Numbered from the stretch's first letter, positions 1-11,647 are shown. The stretch: 64,000 nucleotides of DNA from Dactylellina haptotyla (GCA_031310005.1 CM062388.1:2108001-2172000), one strand, 5' to 3'. The notes: generated by a model not told the origin, from the letters alone. Program-made: numbers and translations.

Positions 1-532
1 CCTGTGTTGATGCCCTGGCTTTGTAAATCTTTACGTGCTACCTTTATATCATCGCACATAAGGAATGTTGATAATATTGGCGCCACTGTTTACACAAAAT
101 GCAGCCAAGAATGCGGGCAACTTGGACCAGATGATCACCTCTGAATCTTTTCTATATGCGCAATCCTAGATCTGGTGACAGTCGGTTATGCAACTAACCA
201 TCCCCGAGCCGTCCCGTCTATGATATCCTCCAGTTGGGATCCGAGCCAGATCTTTAGGTGCCACGAGCCGGTATCACTGCATAAAGAATGTGCTTAGTTA
301 CCCCCCAACCTTTGCGAGCTGAATATCTACGGAATGGATATACTTGCTGATCACGTAGGAGATGTAATCCGTCAAGTTCACAAATGGTAAGCAGTCACCG
401 GTCCAACAAAGCTTTCTACCAAGTAGGTCTATATAAACCCGCTTAAGATCTTGTCTCGGTATTCTAATTGTCCATTTCCCAGTATCGAGTTCTACTGGTA
501 GAAAAAACTCCAAACAGACCAACAATTTGACT
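1..532. other. Intergenic, no gene seen
   Basis: No reading frame here has protein-like composition, and no RNA gene or repeat is visible. The last part is presumably the upstream region of the small CxxC-protein gene that follows on the plus strand. Confidence 0.5.
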
Positions 533-949
533 ATGGCTTCTCCTACTTTTAACGACGAACGGCAAACCGATGGCGGCTACCACTGGCTCCTAACTAACGA
601 AGAAAGGCAACATATCGCCGAAATCCTCGAGATTGATGGTAGCTACCCCTCCTTATTTCCCTCATCCCCAGAACTTTTACTAACCTTCATATTTCTCCAA
701 GAATCCAATCTAGCCCACGTCTCACATACACCAATCAACCGCTCTCGCATGACGTGCACGCAATGCGGCAAACGCAGCGGCTTGGACGATGTAGTCCAGA
801 GCGCTCACGAGTTGGGCGTCCACAGCAGCGCGTTCATGATTAACGTGCTGGTCAACGGGTTAAAGGCTAACGGTCCAGTGCATGGTATGGACTGTTCGCG
901 GTGCGGGGAGAGATTTGATGGGGTTTTCACATATATGTTCTGCGATTGA
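533..949 (+). CDS. Small CxxC/CxxC hypothetical protein
   Basis: A single-exon frame of 138 residues from the first ATG (the open frame has a TTG two codons earlier, which I reject as start). The C-terminal half has two Cys pairs, CTQCG near residue 75 and CSRCG near residue 122, about 45 residues apart, which is the spacing of a treble-clef or zinc-ribbon-like site; zinc binding is inferred from this alone. The N-terminal half is polar and then Pro/Ser-rich with a short Leu/Phe stretch. There is no signal peptide. I do not recognise a family. It could be a fungus-specific small zinc protein; the frame is real-looking because the Cys pairs and length are coherent, but there is no second line of support. 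Confidence 0.5.
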   Translation: MASPTFNDERQTDGGYHWLLTNEERQHIAEILEIDGSYPSLFPSSPELLLTFIFLQESNLAHVSHTPINRSRMTCTQCGKRSGLDDVVQSAHELGVHSSAFMINVLVNGLKANGPVHGMDCSRCGERFDGVFTYMFCD

Positions 950-2062
950 TCGAGATTGTAACGGCTGGTCGGGGGTCGGTATATAATATACTTAGAGATC
1001 TTATAGCTAGTAATGAAACTCAATTTTTGACGCTGGTTAATACAGTTATTTACAGAATGCGGAAATTCTGTACGAGTCATGGAAGTACGTATATCTGTAA
1101 AGACGCAGTACGTAAATTGACATCGATTGAAACGATAGACCTCCTGGTATCGATAGAAAGACGTCAACGCGCCATATCAACCTGATTTTGTTTAAATTTA
1201 CAATTCTTTTCTCCGCCTTTTTTTTTCTCTGGATCATAATGGCGTGATAAGAAGATTTTGTTCGTGTCGCCTCCTGTGGTTCGTTCTAGAACCTGTAACG
1301 TCCCTCAACGTGTTTGGCGGACTCTAAAACCCTCCTTTCGGCTTCGCGAGCTTCGTCGCGCCCGATTAGGTACCTCCCGACCGTTTTGGTGCTTAGTCCC
1401 GGCGACTCAACACACTGCCGCCGTGCCGTTGACGAATGCTGCTTGGGGGCGGTGCTGGAATATGCGGCAGGTTTAAGAGACGCTTATGGAGTTTGGACTG
1501 CAGTACGCGGAAAGTTTGGTGTGCTATAGGTTAGTAAGTCTGAAGGTCCATCTGGGCAGGGTTCCTTGGTATAGGTTCTTTACTTGTAGTGTTCGATATA
1601 TGGTTTACAGGCGGAATATCTCAGTCTCAAGCGGAGGGTAGAGAGTTTAGCGGCGTTTTTAAGCTTTCTTCGCGCGAAGAGATGCATTTTTTCATGGCGA
1701 TTAGGAGTGAGACAGGTCAACGGGGTGTGCATATCGATCGTATTATATCTCCGAGAGGGCAATGAGTAGGCTATGAAATGCGGTTCTCTTATTCTTTCCT
1801 TCTGAGAATATGAAGTTTACTAATATATAGTGTGCCCTATTTTCCCTGTTTGCAAAAATAAAATCCGATGCGCGATCAATATCTGTCGTAGTAACCGGTA
1901 CATTCTACTCTTGACTTGAAAGACACCGGCTGGGCCAGATACTTGGGTATTTTCTCTTCTTCAATCGATTGAGGCCGGCCTCAAGATATTTCTACTATTC
2001 TTCTCTCTTGATTAATTTTCCTAACATTTATCATATTTAACATCGCAAAATAATTTCTAACA
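950..2062. other. Intergenic, no gene seen
   Basis: Several short overlapping frames occur but none has protein-like composition. The 3' part is AT-rich and pyrimidine-containing just before the next ATG, as expected for a fungal promoter and 5' leader. Confidence 0.5.
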
Positions 2063-2818
2063 ATGAAGTCCTCCTGTATTCTTTCAGCTTTCGCATTAGC
2101 ATCGGCGACGGCCTTCGCAGCTCCAATGGATACACTCGCCGCACGACAGGCAGCTGTACCTGTAGCTGGAGCTGCCCCTGCCGCCCAGGCTGCGGTAGGA
2201 GTTCAACCTGCAGCCGCACAAGCCGCTACAGTAGCACCAGTTCTCCCAGTTACACAAGCTACCCCAGCTGTCGCGGCGGTACCAGCCAAACAACCCGTCG
2301 CAGCAGTACCAGCTAAGCAACCAGTCCCTGCCGTTGCCGCTGCACCAGTAAACCAAGTCCTTCCCGTAGCTACCGCCCCGAAAACTCCCCTCACACCAGG
2401 AACCGCAGGGACCACCCCAGCCACCAATAACGTGGCTGTAGGTGCACCAAAGCAGGGCACCGACGGGGAAAGAATGAAAATGCGTATGATGAAACACATG
2501 CAAGACATGTCACCGGAGAAGCAGCAATTCTTCAACGGTCTTAAGCCGGAAGTGTGGGACCAGATGGCAGCGCTGCAGAAGAAAACGCAGGATCTGAAGA
2601 ACCAGAAGAACAATGCGTGGAGTACTTTGATGTCTGGGAAGCTTCCGGATTTTAACAACCTACCTACGACGCGGCCGGAAGGGGGCAACGGATATGGCCA
2701 TAGACGTGGCGGGCGTAGACATGGCGGGCATAAACATAAAAATAACGGCGGGGAGGGGAATATGAACAATGGGGGCAATATAATGAATAATGGGGCCAAT
2801 AATCAGAAGCAGCAATGA
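2063..2818 (+). CDS. Secreted Ala/Pro/Val-rich protein with Gly/Asn/His tail
   Basis: 251 residues, one exon. The N-terminus is a clear signal peptide (Met-Lys, then a hydrophobic Ala/Leu/Phe core ending in AFAAP near residue 20). Residues about 28-125 are a low-complexity Ala-Val-Pro-Gln-Thr region with imperfect repeats of a VPAKQPV-type unit. A short charged segment rich in Met, Lys and Gln (about 130-185) may be the only folded part: it has MRMMKHMQDMSPEKQQFF and a helix-like stretch after it. The tail (about 205-251) is Gly/Arg/His then Asn/Gly-rich. Such composition suits a cell-wall-associated or otherwise secreted structural protein; no enzyme motif is seen. The antisense strand also gives long open frames, an effect of the repeat composition. 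Confidence 0.75.
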   Translation: MKSSCILSAFALASATAFAAPMDTLAARQAAVPVAGAAPAAQAAVGVQPAAAQAATVAPVLPVTQATPAVAAVPAKQPVAAVPAKQPVPAVAAAPVNQVLPVATAPKTPLTPGTAGTTPATNNVAVGAPKQGTDGERMKMRMMKHMQDMSPEKQQFFNGLKPEVWDQMAALQKKTQDLKNQKNNAWSTLMSGKLPDFNNLPTTRPEGGNGYGHRRGGRRHGGHKHKNNGGEGNMNNGGNIMNNGANNQKQQ

Positions 2819-3526
2819 ATTAACTTATGAAGATAAATGAATTAATTATAGCGTTCTCGCTTTTTTCTTCAACGGATGTTAAATGCTTTGAGCCGATTAG
2901 CAACGAATTTAACGGCGGCGACTATTTCTTTCCAAATAAAATACCATAACAAAATATCACTAGTTGTTATAGAAGTTGAATAATCGAGGTTTTAAATATT
3001 ATTGATTAAAAAAAATCTTCTTGAAACTTAATTTTTAATAGCGTGGCATTTGGATCGATCGCTGGTAATTCTTTATTTTTTATTATTTGTGATACATTTT
3101 ATATATTTTTTAAATAACAAGTGTTACCTGACATTCCAACCCCCCTCGACACACGTTACAGAACGTATACGTTTTTGTTTATTTTCAAATTTTAACTTTT
3201 TTTTTAGAAAGTTTTTCTGATAAAAAAGGGTTGAAGTTAACTCAATCTACAATCGTTCGAATTCGATTCTAGTTCGAGTCAGGTTTGAGTGCCGTGCTAG
3301 CAGCCTCCTAGTTAGTTGAGTGTTGGAGATTAGATTTTAAATCTTTATCTTTGGTTCGAAGTTGGTCGACGTCAAGAAGCAAGAGTTCTGCGGTTGATGC
3401 TGTAAAATGGGAGATGGGTCTCTATCGAACAAAGTTACCATGATAATATGATAAAAAAGGTTAATCATTAACGGCTGATCCCGCCGTATTACTCCTTGTT
3501 GTCAATGACAATGCTCTGCTGGTAAG
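2819..3526. other. AT-rich intergenic stretch
   Basis: Long A/T runs and no protein-like frame. A GGTTCGAA-type string near 3353 resembles a tRNA B box, but no cloverleaf could be folded around it by eye. Confidence 0.5.
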
Positions 3527-4309
3527 CTAACCGACTGGTGCGGGGCCGAAGACGGCGGTGGGGTCGCCAACGAAATTTCCATTGGAGAAAGAGTACCTAA
3601 CCGTGTTGGCAAGGTGCGTAAAGATATGAGTCTGAAGTGACCGTAAAATAGAAAAATAACCTTCAAGGACAGATAAATATGCGGTGAAGAATAGCGCGAA
3701 CTGTCTCCAGATTTGGATGGCTAGGGGGTTAAAGCGATTGCAAGCCGGGCAACCGCACCCGCTATCCGTAGGGATCCCAGGGCGTTGAATTGGTTGGGGC
3801 TGCGGCTTGCGTTTAATTAATCGTTTATAAAAGTCGCAGTTCTCATACCAAAGCGTTCGGTCACTGGCTTGGGCATGTACTCGGTCATGAGGATCACCAT
3901 TCTTGGGCACCATGTGGGGACGTCCGAAATTTTCTGAGCAACCAACCCAGGTATCCGTAGGTCTGGGCAACGCCCTTGTACCACAAGGCCAAAGTGCCTT
4001 CGGGTTTGAAAAAGGCAACATTCCGTCAATCAATGCTTTCGGAGAATGAGGAATATATTGGCATTGGGCCCGAGGCCGTCTCAAGTATGCGACAGGTTTG
4101 ATGGAGTCTGAACGAAGACCGTGCAGCTTCCCACCAGTATTGTTTGCACTTGTAAGAGGTCGCATAAAATCTGGGTCCGCGCCAGCCTTGCGGCTCATGC
4201 TACTCCCGTTGTATCGCCTCCTTGGCCTATTAGATGTAATAACAGGAGAGACTGGTACCGTTTCGTAGAGTTGCATTGGCCGGTTGCTTCCTGCTTGTAC
4301 GTGAGCCAT
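3527..4309 (-). CDS. Orphan ORF, hypothetical
   Basis: An uninterrupted 260-codon frame with an ATG start on the minus strand. Composition is Arg/Pro/Asn/Ser-rich; there is a short CGCPAC cluster near residue 195 followed by a more hydrophobic stretch. No signal peptide, no membrane segment long enough to be sure of, and no family is recognised. The last 70 residues may be intron or 3' sequence read through. Its length in an AT-moderate region makes pure chance less likely, but a lone frame without motifs is weak evidence; it could also be the remains of a gene. Confidence 0.35.
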   Translation of the reverse strand: MAHVQAGSNRPMQLYETVPVSPVITSNRPRRRYNGSSMSRKAGADPDFMRPLTSANNTGGKLHGLRSDSIKPVAYLRRPRAQCQYIPHSPKALIDGMLPFSNPKALWPCGTRALPRPTDTWVGCSENFGRPHMVPKNGDPHDRVHAQASDRTLWYENCDFYKRLIKRKPQPQPIQRPGIPTDSGCGCPACNRFNPLAIQIWRQFALFFTAYLSVLEGYFSILRSLQTHIFTHLANTVRYSFSNGNFVGDPTAVFGPAPVG

Positions 4310-5558
4310 GGGTGGGTCCGGCCTGAGATAAATCTGGTTAATATTGCCTCTTCTTGTCAGAAAGTTACTTAACTAAGCGGTGGCGGATACATATATGCTT
4401 ACATTTCGATAGCAGGCGCTGTATTCAATGATATGCCCTGTTCCTCTAATAGATATTTTGGCAGTAAGGGCACGTAGCACGCCGCAGTTCCTAGCGGGGG
4501 GCTCTAGCGGAATCTCCGGATCAAGCGGTCGTCTAGGCTTGGACTTATGACCTCCCTGGCCAAACCCGCACCGGTGAACGCGACCGACCGCCCAAGCGAC
4601 CGCGACGGGCCTAAAGCTGCGACACCAACTGCAACTGATGTTCGGAAGGTACAGCTAACGGGATCGTAGTGAATTATTTGAGATCTCGAAGCTAACTGGT
4701 GGTCTCTGGGTTACTAAAATGTGTACGGCTGAGATGGAAGATTAAAGAGATATACTCGTTTTTGCTATTTTTTATTTTCTTTTCGGCTTCTGGGTCATAA
4801 AAGGTGGCTGCTGGTATAAAATTTAGCTGGTTAGGTATAGATAGCGACGGGATGGCGATCGTAGTGATGGAGGATTAGTATTCTGAACAATTGGAATGCT
4901 ACGTCTTTATATAAAAAATTGTAAAACATAGAATGTCAGGATGGCGATGCTGCCGCTTTGCTATCGTCATTATCCCGCGGTTCTTCCTGTCCAACCATTC
5001 TCAATCGAACATTCAGTCCGCAGGGGGGCGGAAAAAAGATAGCGAGCGCACTGGAGCTCAAGCATGCGCCGGAGCGGGAAGGTTAAGGCGGGAAATGTTT
5101 CTGGAGAATTTGGAGGCGGAGGGATCTCTGCTCAGCGATGACAGGGAAAGTCGTGTTTGGGGGCAGTGCTGGTGAGCAGTCTTGGCAAATAAGACTTTCG
5201 GTTAGCAGGTCGAACGGCAATGTAGCCTAGCTGGCGAACTGGCGCAACGGCTCGACTACAAATAAGTGGATCCATCTTTTGTTGACCAGCGCGGGGGGAC
5301 CCGGTTGTAGTCTCGTTGCCAGACACTGCCCCGCGCAACACAAAATTAAAGTTGCATATATGCATATCGTTGGTCTAAAAGATTGTAGCAACGTCACTAG
5401 AAAATGTCGAAAAACACACGTCTGCTTGCATAAGTCCTGTGCGCCCAAAGCGCACCTAGGCGAAATCAACTAAATGCTGTCTTGAATTTCAAAAGCCCCT
5501 TTCCAAATCATCAAGATTTCTTTCCTTTGATCTCTCTGATACCTCGCAAAAGTCCGAA
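4310..5558. other. Intergenic, no gene seen
   Basis: Moderately GC-rich around 4480-4640 and 5040-5150, AT-rich between. No frame with protein-like composition, no repeat structure noticed. Confidence 0.45.
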
Positions 5559-7456
5559 ATGCGCAAAACATCTACCCTAGGTTTAGATTCTGAAATTATG
5601 TATCCAATTAGTAGACCCGAGGCTGTCGCATCTAGCCAAGAACTGGAAGATGTCGAACAAATATGGGTTGAGTATCTCCGGCGATTTCATGGGCGTAAAG
5701 CATTCGAAGAGATATTCGTCGCCCAAGCGAAGCAACTTTCACAGATTCGGATGTTAGATATATCTCTAGGGAGTATGTTTTCTTGATTTGTGTCACATAG
5801 AACTTTCGACGGTGAGCTCATAAAAGTAACTTTTCTATAGATTGTGAAGTTCACACATACAATAACGACGACGAAATTATCACAGCCCTGTCGGCGGAGG
5901 TAAGACAAATGTGGAAAAAAATGAGATGCAAACATGATTTGCTCACCCTTGCAATAAATTCTAGGATCCCGACGACACACTTTTACGCATAATGTAGATC
6001 CAATCGCCCCGCGAAACATTATCTATTCTTGCCAAGTTTCATCGGATAGGTGCTGAGTAGACCTTTATCATAGCGAAGTAACTGAGTTGAGAGATGGGAA
6101 TGCAGAGTATAAGCACGGGCCTCCTACAATCAATCTTTCTACAGATGCATTGAAGTCCCTATCCGCAAAGCTCAACATGGATCCGCTGTTCTTTCTTTGG
6201 AATGCACCCCAGCCGCCATTTATTGGAGACCATGACGGTGGGATACACAGTGAGCAAAATAACACACTTGATATTTAGTTGTTACTTCTTACGTAATCAA
6301 CCTGCTAATTCGGGTAGGCTATATAAATGCCACCAACACTCTACAACGCGAAAGAAACTCTGCGTTCATTGCCCAGACAATACCGAAGGCTACGCTATTG
6401 GAATCGAAATATATATACACTCTAGATAGGGAGTTTAAACCTGGCTTACCAGAGAATAGCCTTCAACATGGAGTTCCATATCGATTCTTTTTTACCGTTA
6501 ATCAGAAAAATGCTGTGATTGTCGTATTTCCTTACATGGGTTGTCAGGATAAACCAATTGATCTTGCCTCGTCGTCTAGGTTCGGCTGGGATGGTATTAT
6601 CGGGGACCACACATCAGCACTTCCAACAAGTATGAAACTGCTGGTTTATTATCTGCAAATGACGCTAGAAGATGTTACGATAGGATGGTCAGGTTCTACT
6701 TCTTGGTTTAGCAAGAAAATCGGAATCGCAGTGAGTTTTAAACTAAATTTGCTGTTGTTTTATTCTCCAACACAAAACTAACTTATTGTTTATTTGCTAT
6801 GACAGATCAGAGAAACGGCAAAGGATCCGGAATATACTGTTGATGAGCTTACAAATCTATCCTTAGAAGGCTTTAAGTGCCTAGACATGGCAATTTCGCT
6901 TCGCCAGTGGTCCCAAATCATCGAAGGGTATGCTACGGATGTTGATGGCAAATTATTTCTGAAGGACGGATGGATTCGTGTAAACCGGCGCTTTGAAATG
7001 ATAATTCAAAAGCACCAACTCCTCGAAAAGCAAATGGCGAATGCGCATGCTATGGTAAGATCTCCTCTACATTCGAAGAGAAAACTCAAGTTTCGGCTGC
7101 AGCTGGCTGGCTAATATCGACGACTACAGATTTCAGCACGAATTAGCTTGCAAGATGTGAAGCAAATGAACGGTCTCGCATACCTTGGCGCTTTGTTTTT
7201 GCCTGGTGCATTTTTAGCTGCATTCTTCGGCATGAACCTAAATTCGATTAATGATTCCCCATTACCTCTATGGCTCTTTTTCGCGACAGCAATCCCGGCT
7301 ACGATCTCAACACTCATCGGGGTGATCTATGGACAACGCATTCTGTACGCGATTTTAGAGTTCATTTACTACTTGAGTTCGAAGTGGGAGAGCATCAAAG
7401 GATCTTTTAAAAAACGGATAGCAAAACAGATGCTAAAGTCACCGTCAATGGCTTGA
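5559..7456 (+). CDS. CorA-like magnesium-transporter family membrane protein
   Basis: Seven exons: 5559-5772, 5841-5899, 5965-5993, 6074-6249, 6318-6730, 6806-7054, 7130-7456; 488 residues. The C-terminus has the CorA layout: a soluble helical region, then a membrane segment ending in the family's GMN motif (residues 414-416), a short acidic loop, and a second membrane segment (about 424-446), followed by a basic tail. In known CorA channels GMN forms the selectivity loop between the two membrane helices of a pentamer. The N-terminal region is the divergent soluble type common in ascomycetes, so transport of Mg2+ itself is inferred, not shown. An apparent in-frame TAG at about 5995-5997 disappears when the 29-base third exon is spliced to position 6074, giving a continuous protein-like sequence. 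Each intron has a recognisable branch site and the phases all match. Confidence 0.85.
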
Positions 7457-8553
7457 AATTTCGATCTTTAAGTCTATGATGTGATCTATAATTGCCTAGG
7501 GGTAGTTTGGTTGCACTAGGCTTCGAGAGCCAGGCAACACAAGATTAATAGCACTACGCCGTACCTTAGTCTCGTCGCTAGACGCTGACCTCTGGCTAAA
7601 AATTGGCGACCATAGACTAACTTAGGTTGAGAGTCGTATATACGAGATGTCGACGGTTATTTCCCGCCAGGACATGCGATGTTCGGGAATTTGCATGACT
7701 TATTATTAGCTTAAACCAATAACGTTTATATTAGGAAAATTCAGTCCAGGTCTCGAGATCTCTTGTTTCCGAATCAATATATGTGACGCTATCGCCCTTG
7801 TCTCCTCGCATATTTTATATGATCCAGTCGGTACTGACTTTAACGACTGTTTGTTCCTAAATTCTGTATATGAAAGAAATTGCGCACTGCTATCTATAAC
7901 CACTTCTAGTCTCGTTGCACCCACTTCTCAGAAGAACATCTCAGAATATAGTGAATTAAATTACCATATTTGGCACGACATCAGGTACGAGAAAGCATCG
8001 GACGACGTTCCCTGCTGGTGAGTATTGGCGGAAGAATGGACCGTCCGTAACGGGAAAGGGCTCGATCGCAAGCGGCAAGTGGAGGGTGCGTTGCAAGTGC
8101 ATGCAGCCAATCGGCGGGTCTCTGCCTAGCCCGCTATTCCACCTACTCGATTGTCGGCCGTCGAGGCATGCAGCTGTGCCCCTGATACTTCTGTCCTTCT
8201 ATTCTGTCTCTCTCTGTCTCGTCTCCTTTATATACTCCTCTGGCATCATGGTTCTGCTGTAGTGGTTCTTTTCCAGGGCTGTTGAACAGGCACAGTAAAT
8301 CCGGCGCAAGCACACGAAAGGGGAGCCCAACCAACATCGCGTGTTAGCCACACCCAACTTCAACCTCCAACCACAACGTCCGCTCGCCGCCCCGAATACG
8401 GGGAACGGGTGTATACTCGCCACCACCCCGCTTCATCTTACTTCTACCTCCTCAGATAGGATCACATACTCCTCCTCTGCCGGCTTGTCGTTCAATCGAG
8501 ACTCCTTTCACCGTATTCTCCTCATATCATCGCTATCAATCTATCCATCCGTC
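7457..8553. other. Intergenic; probable promoter of the zinc transporter
   Basis: No gene seen. A C/T-rich stretch around 8187-8232 and further pyrimidine-rich sequence at 8430-8550 lie before the zinc-transporter ATG, typical of fungal core promoter and leader sequence. Confidence 0.45.
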
Positions 8554-11500
8554 ATGTCATCGTACGCCCCGCCGCCCGCATCGGGTGCGCATAACCACGC
8601 CCACCGCGACAGCTTCAGCTCCGTCGGCTCCGGGGGCAGTCACTCCCATTCGCATAGTCAGCACCGCGGCTCGGACTCCATCTCATCTGAATCCTTACCC
8701 CCGATAATCACAAACTTCCGGTTCCCAGCTGTATCCGAAGGAGTGGCGCACGACCATACCGAAGAAGACCACGTTCACGAGACGGCCGCGGCGGCGAAGC
8801 GGGGGTCGAGGCGGTTTAGTGGCAATTCGTCGATTAGAGGGTTCAATTATACTCCTGGCGGGGTATCTGCTGCTGCCGCTGGGGATAATTCGCGACCTCA
8901 ATCGAGGGGAAGTCAGGGATCGATATCTGCGGGTGGACATTCTCGCACACAGAGTCATAGTCACGGACACGGACATAATCATAGTCACAGCCATAGTCAT
9001 GGACATAGCCATAGCCCTAGTCATAGCCACGGCAATGGGCATTCGCATTCGGCGTCGTGTAGCCACGGACATGCGCACGGGCATTCACACGCACATTCGC
9101 ATGCTCACGATCACAGCCATGATCACGAACAGTAAGTAGTTCATCGTTCATATCAGAAGAAATTGATGCTAATAGTCGTAGTACACCGCTTGTTAAACTC
9201 CTCTTACCGCCGTTCCTCGTTACCCTCACACTACTCTCCGCCTCGCTCGCATTCTCCTCTGCTTCAACCTTCCTCTCTCATCCCCACGAGCATATCGTCA
9301 AAGAGCTACCGAAGACAGACGCGGACCCCTCGCTACCTGCGGGAACCCTTGCTGAAGAACACCCAGAAGCGACATCACGTCTCCTGGCAGCATGCGCTCT
9401 CTCCTCAGGGGCCCTCCTAATATCTGTCCTCGTGGGCATTGTAGTCAACGGCGGCGTCGATACGAAAGCAGTAGACGACAGCAAAACGGGCCTCGATAAA
9501 GCCAAAGCTGTCAGCGCACCGCCGTTGTTCAGCCGAGCTTCGCTAACCCTAGCCATCAAGCGCTCCCTCGGCGTAATGCTCCCCTTCCTGGCAGCCTTCG
9601 AGCTCGGCGGCTCCCGCACATCCGCACTCCTCCTCGCCACCTGCGCATCAGGCCTCGCATCCGGTTTCAACAACAACCTCCCCAGCTTCACCTTCTCCGA
9701 TCTCAAGACGGTATTCACAAAGAAATGGGTCTTCCTGACGACCTTTGTTTCCGTCGCCTTCTTAGACCTCTTCGCCATCGGCGAAATCTCAGACATGAAG
9801 GCCACCGCAACAGGATACGCCGCACTCACTCTATCCCTCTTCGTCTTCCCGCCGCCGTTACCTAGCGTTTCTAAAAAGAGCACACTTCAGAGCATGGTAT
9901 ACCTCACCAAACCGTCCGAACTGCCAATCACCATCCTCGCCGCGTTTCTACTGTGTATCCCCGTATTCGCCTTCCCGTTCCTCTCGACGACGTATACCCT
10001 CGGCTTCACCAGTCCCGGGTGGTATTTAATCGGCATCACCGCCGCAGGGATGGCATACACGGGTATAGCATCCCAGTCCGGCATCAAGCCATCCGGGGCT
10101 ATATACGGCGTTCTCGCCAGTTTTCTCGGCGGATGGATGGGAGAAGAGTGGTCTGTTCGTCGGGGACTTTTGGAAGGCGGTATCGCGGCTACGATTGCGG
10201 GAGTGGTGTATCTTACTGCTGTAGCGCATAAGCATTCGGCGAAAGCGGTGAAACCGGGAAGAATCACAGAGAGATTATTGGTTGTTAGTAGGAATTATCC
10301 GATTGTTAACGCGATCTTAGCCGATCCGGATAGCAGGAAGATCTTCTACTTTATGCTGCTGAATTTCAGTTTTATGTTGTTACAGACGCTGTATGGATTC
10401 TTAACCGGTAGCTTGGGATTACTCTCCGACAGCATACACATGTTACTCGACTGTCTGGCGTTGATGGTTGGGTTGGCGGCAGCCGTGATGTCAAAGTGGC
10501 CGCCGTCGGTTACGTTTCCGTACGGACTGGGCAAGATCGAGACGCTGGCCGGGTTCGCGAACGGGATTTTGCTATCTCTGATCAGTTTGGAGATTATATT
10601 TGAGGCGATGGCGAGGATATGGGGTGGGGATGCGGAGTTGGAGAGATTGGACGAGTTGCTCGTGGTTAGTGCTGCGGGGTTGGTGGTTAATCTTGTGGGG
10701 ATCATGGCGTTCGATCACGGGCATGCGCATCACGGACATAGTCATGGGCACAGTCATGGGCATGGACACGATCACGTAAGTTGTTCTCTTCATGTTTTAT
10801 TTATTTTGAGGGGTTCGTTGAGTGGGAGTGCAGGGGCTAACGAAGCTTTTAGAATGAGAATTTACAAGGTATCTTTTTACATATTCTCGCGGACGCGCTG
10901 GGGTCGCTTTCAGTTACTATTTCTACGCTGCTGGTCAAATATACCGGATACTCGTTTTTCGATCCGATCGCCTCGGTGTTGATCGCGTTGTTGATTGGGG
11001 CGTCTGCGTTCCCGTTGGTGTTTAGCAGCGCGAAGAGGCTGTTGCTCGCTGTGCCGGAAGATGTGGAGTGGGAGTTAAGGGATAAACTGAGCGGGTTAAG
11101 TAATTATAAAGAAGTAGTAGGGTACGCTGGCAAGTTCTGGCTGGGAGATGGCGGGGTCGGACAGGAAGAGGAGAAGGGCAAGGAGCATAGTCACGATCAT
11201 GGGCACGATCACGGACATAGTCATGACCACAGTCACGATCACGATCATCACGACTACGACCACGATCATGACCTCGATCATAGCCATGGGGAGGAATGCG
11301 CGGAGGCCGCAAAAATCCTTGGCGTGATTCATATCGCTGTGGAGAAGGGCGTGGATGAGGGAGCTGTACGGGAGAAGGTGAAGCAGCATTTGGGGAAGCG
11401 AATGGAAAAGGTGCTCGTGCAGGTTGAGCGCGCTGCTGAGGCGGGGAATCCGAACGGGTGTTGGTGTGGGATCAGCGCGTCTAGTACTTACGGACTCGCG

Positions 11501-11647
11501 ACGCCGCGGCATGGCAGTTTTAGTATCAACGGGGGTACGATGAACGGGGCTGGGCATAATCTTAATGGGAGTATGAGCGGCGGTGGGTATCTACTCGGTG
11601 GGGGTGGGGGTGGGGTTGGAGTGACCGAGGGTAGGAAGGACGATTGA
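8554..11647 (+). CDS. MSC2: Msc2-type zinc transporter (cation diffusion facilitator)
   Basis: Three exons: 8554-9131, 9182-10775, 10853-11647; 988 residues. The N-terminal about 190 residues are hydrophilic with a long His/Ser/Gly tract; then about nine hydrophobic segments lead into a C-terminal CDF domain. The CDF metal site is visible in both halves: SDSIHMLLD (His612, Asp616) and HILADALGS (His734, Asp738), each HxxxD. A His/Gly loop lies between the fourth and fifth CDF helices and is cut by the second intron, and a further His/Asp-rich stretch follows in the cytosolic tail. This long multi-helix form plus CDF domain is that of yeast Msc2 and animal ZnT5, which move zinc from cytosol into the ER/early secretory pathway, normally as a heterodimer with a Zrg17/ZnT6 partner; no partner gene is in the window. 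I chose the ATG at 8554 because the open frame upstream has no ATG. Confidence 0.92.

Noticed and set aside
2096-2799. Long antisense frames opposite the Ala/Pro/Val-rich gene
   Set aside because: They arise from the repetitive codon pattern of the plus-strand gene; low-complexity and without a signal peptide or domain.
3340-3375. tRNA B-box-like GGTTCGAA string
   Set aside because: No matching A box at the right distance and no acceptor stem could be paired.
5994-5997. Stop codon inside the CorA-like gene suggesting a pseudogene
   Set aside because: The stop lies in an intron once the 29-base exon is spliced to 6074 in correct phase.
8695-9229. Open frames overlapping the His-rich N-terminus of the zinc transporter on both strands
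   Set aside because: CAT/CAC/AGT repeats leave all frames open; only the Msc2 frame splices on to a conserved domain.
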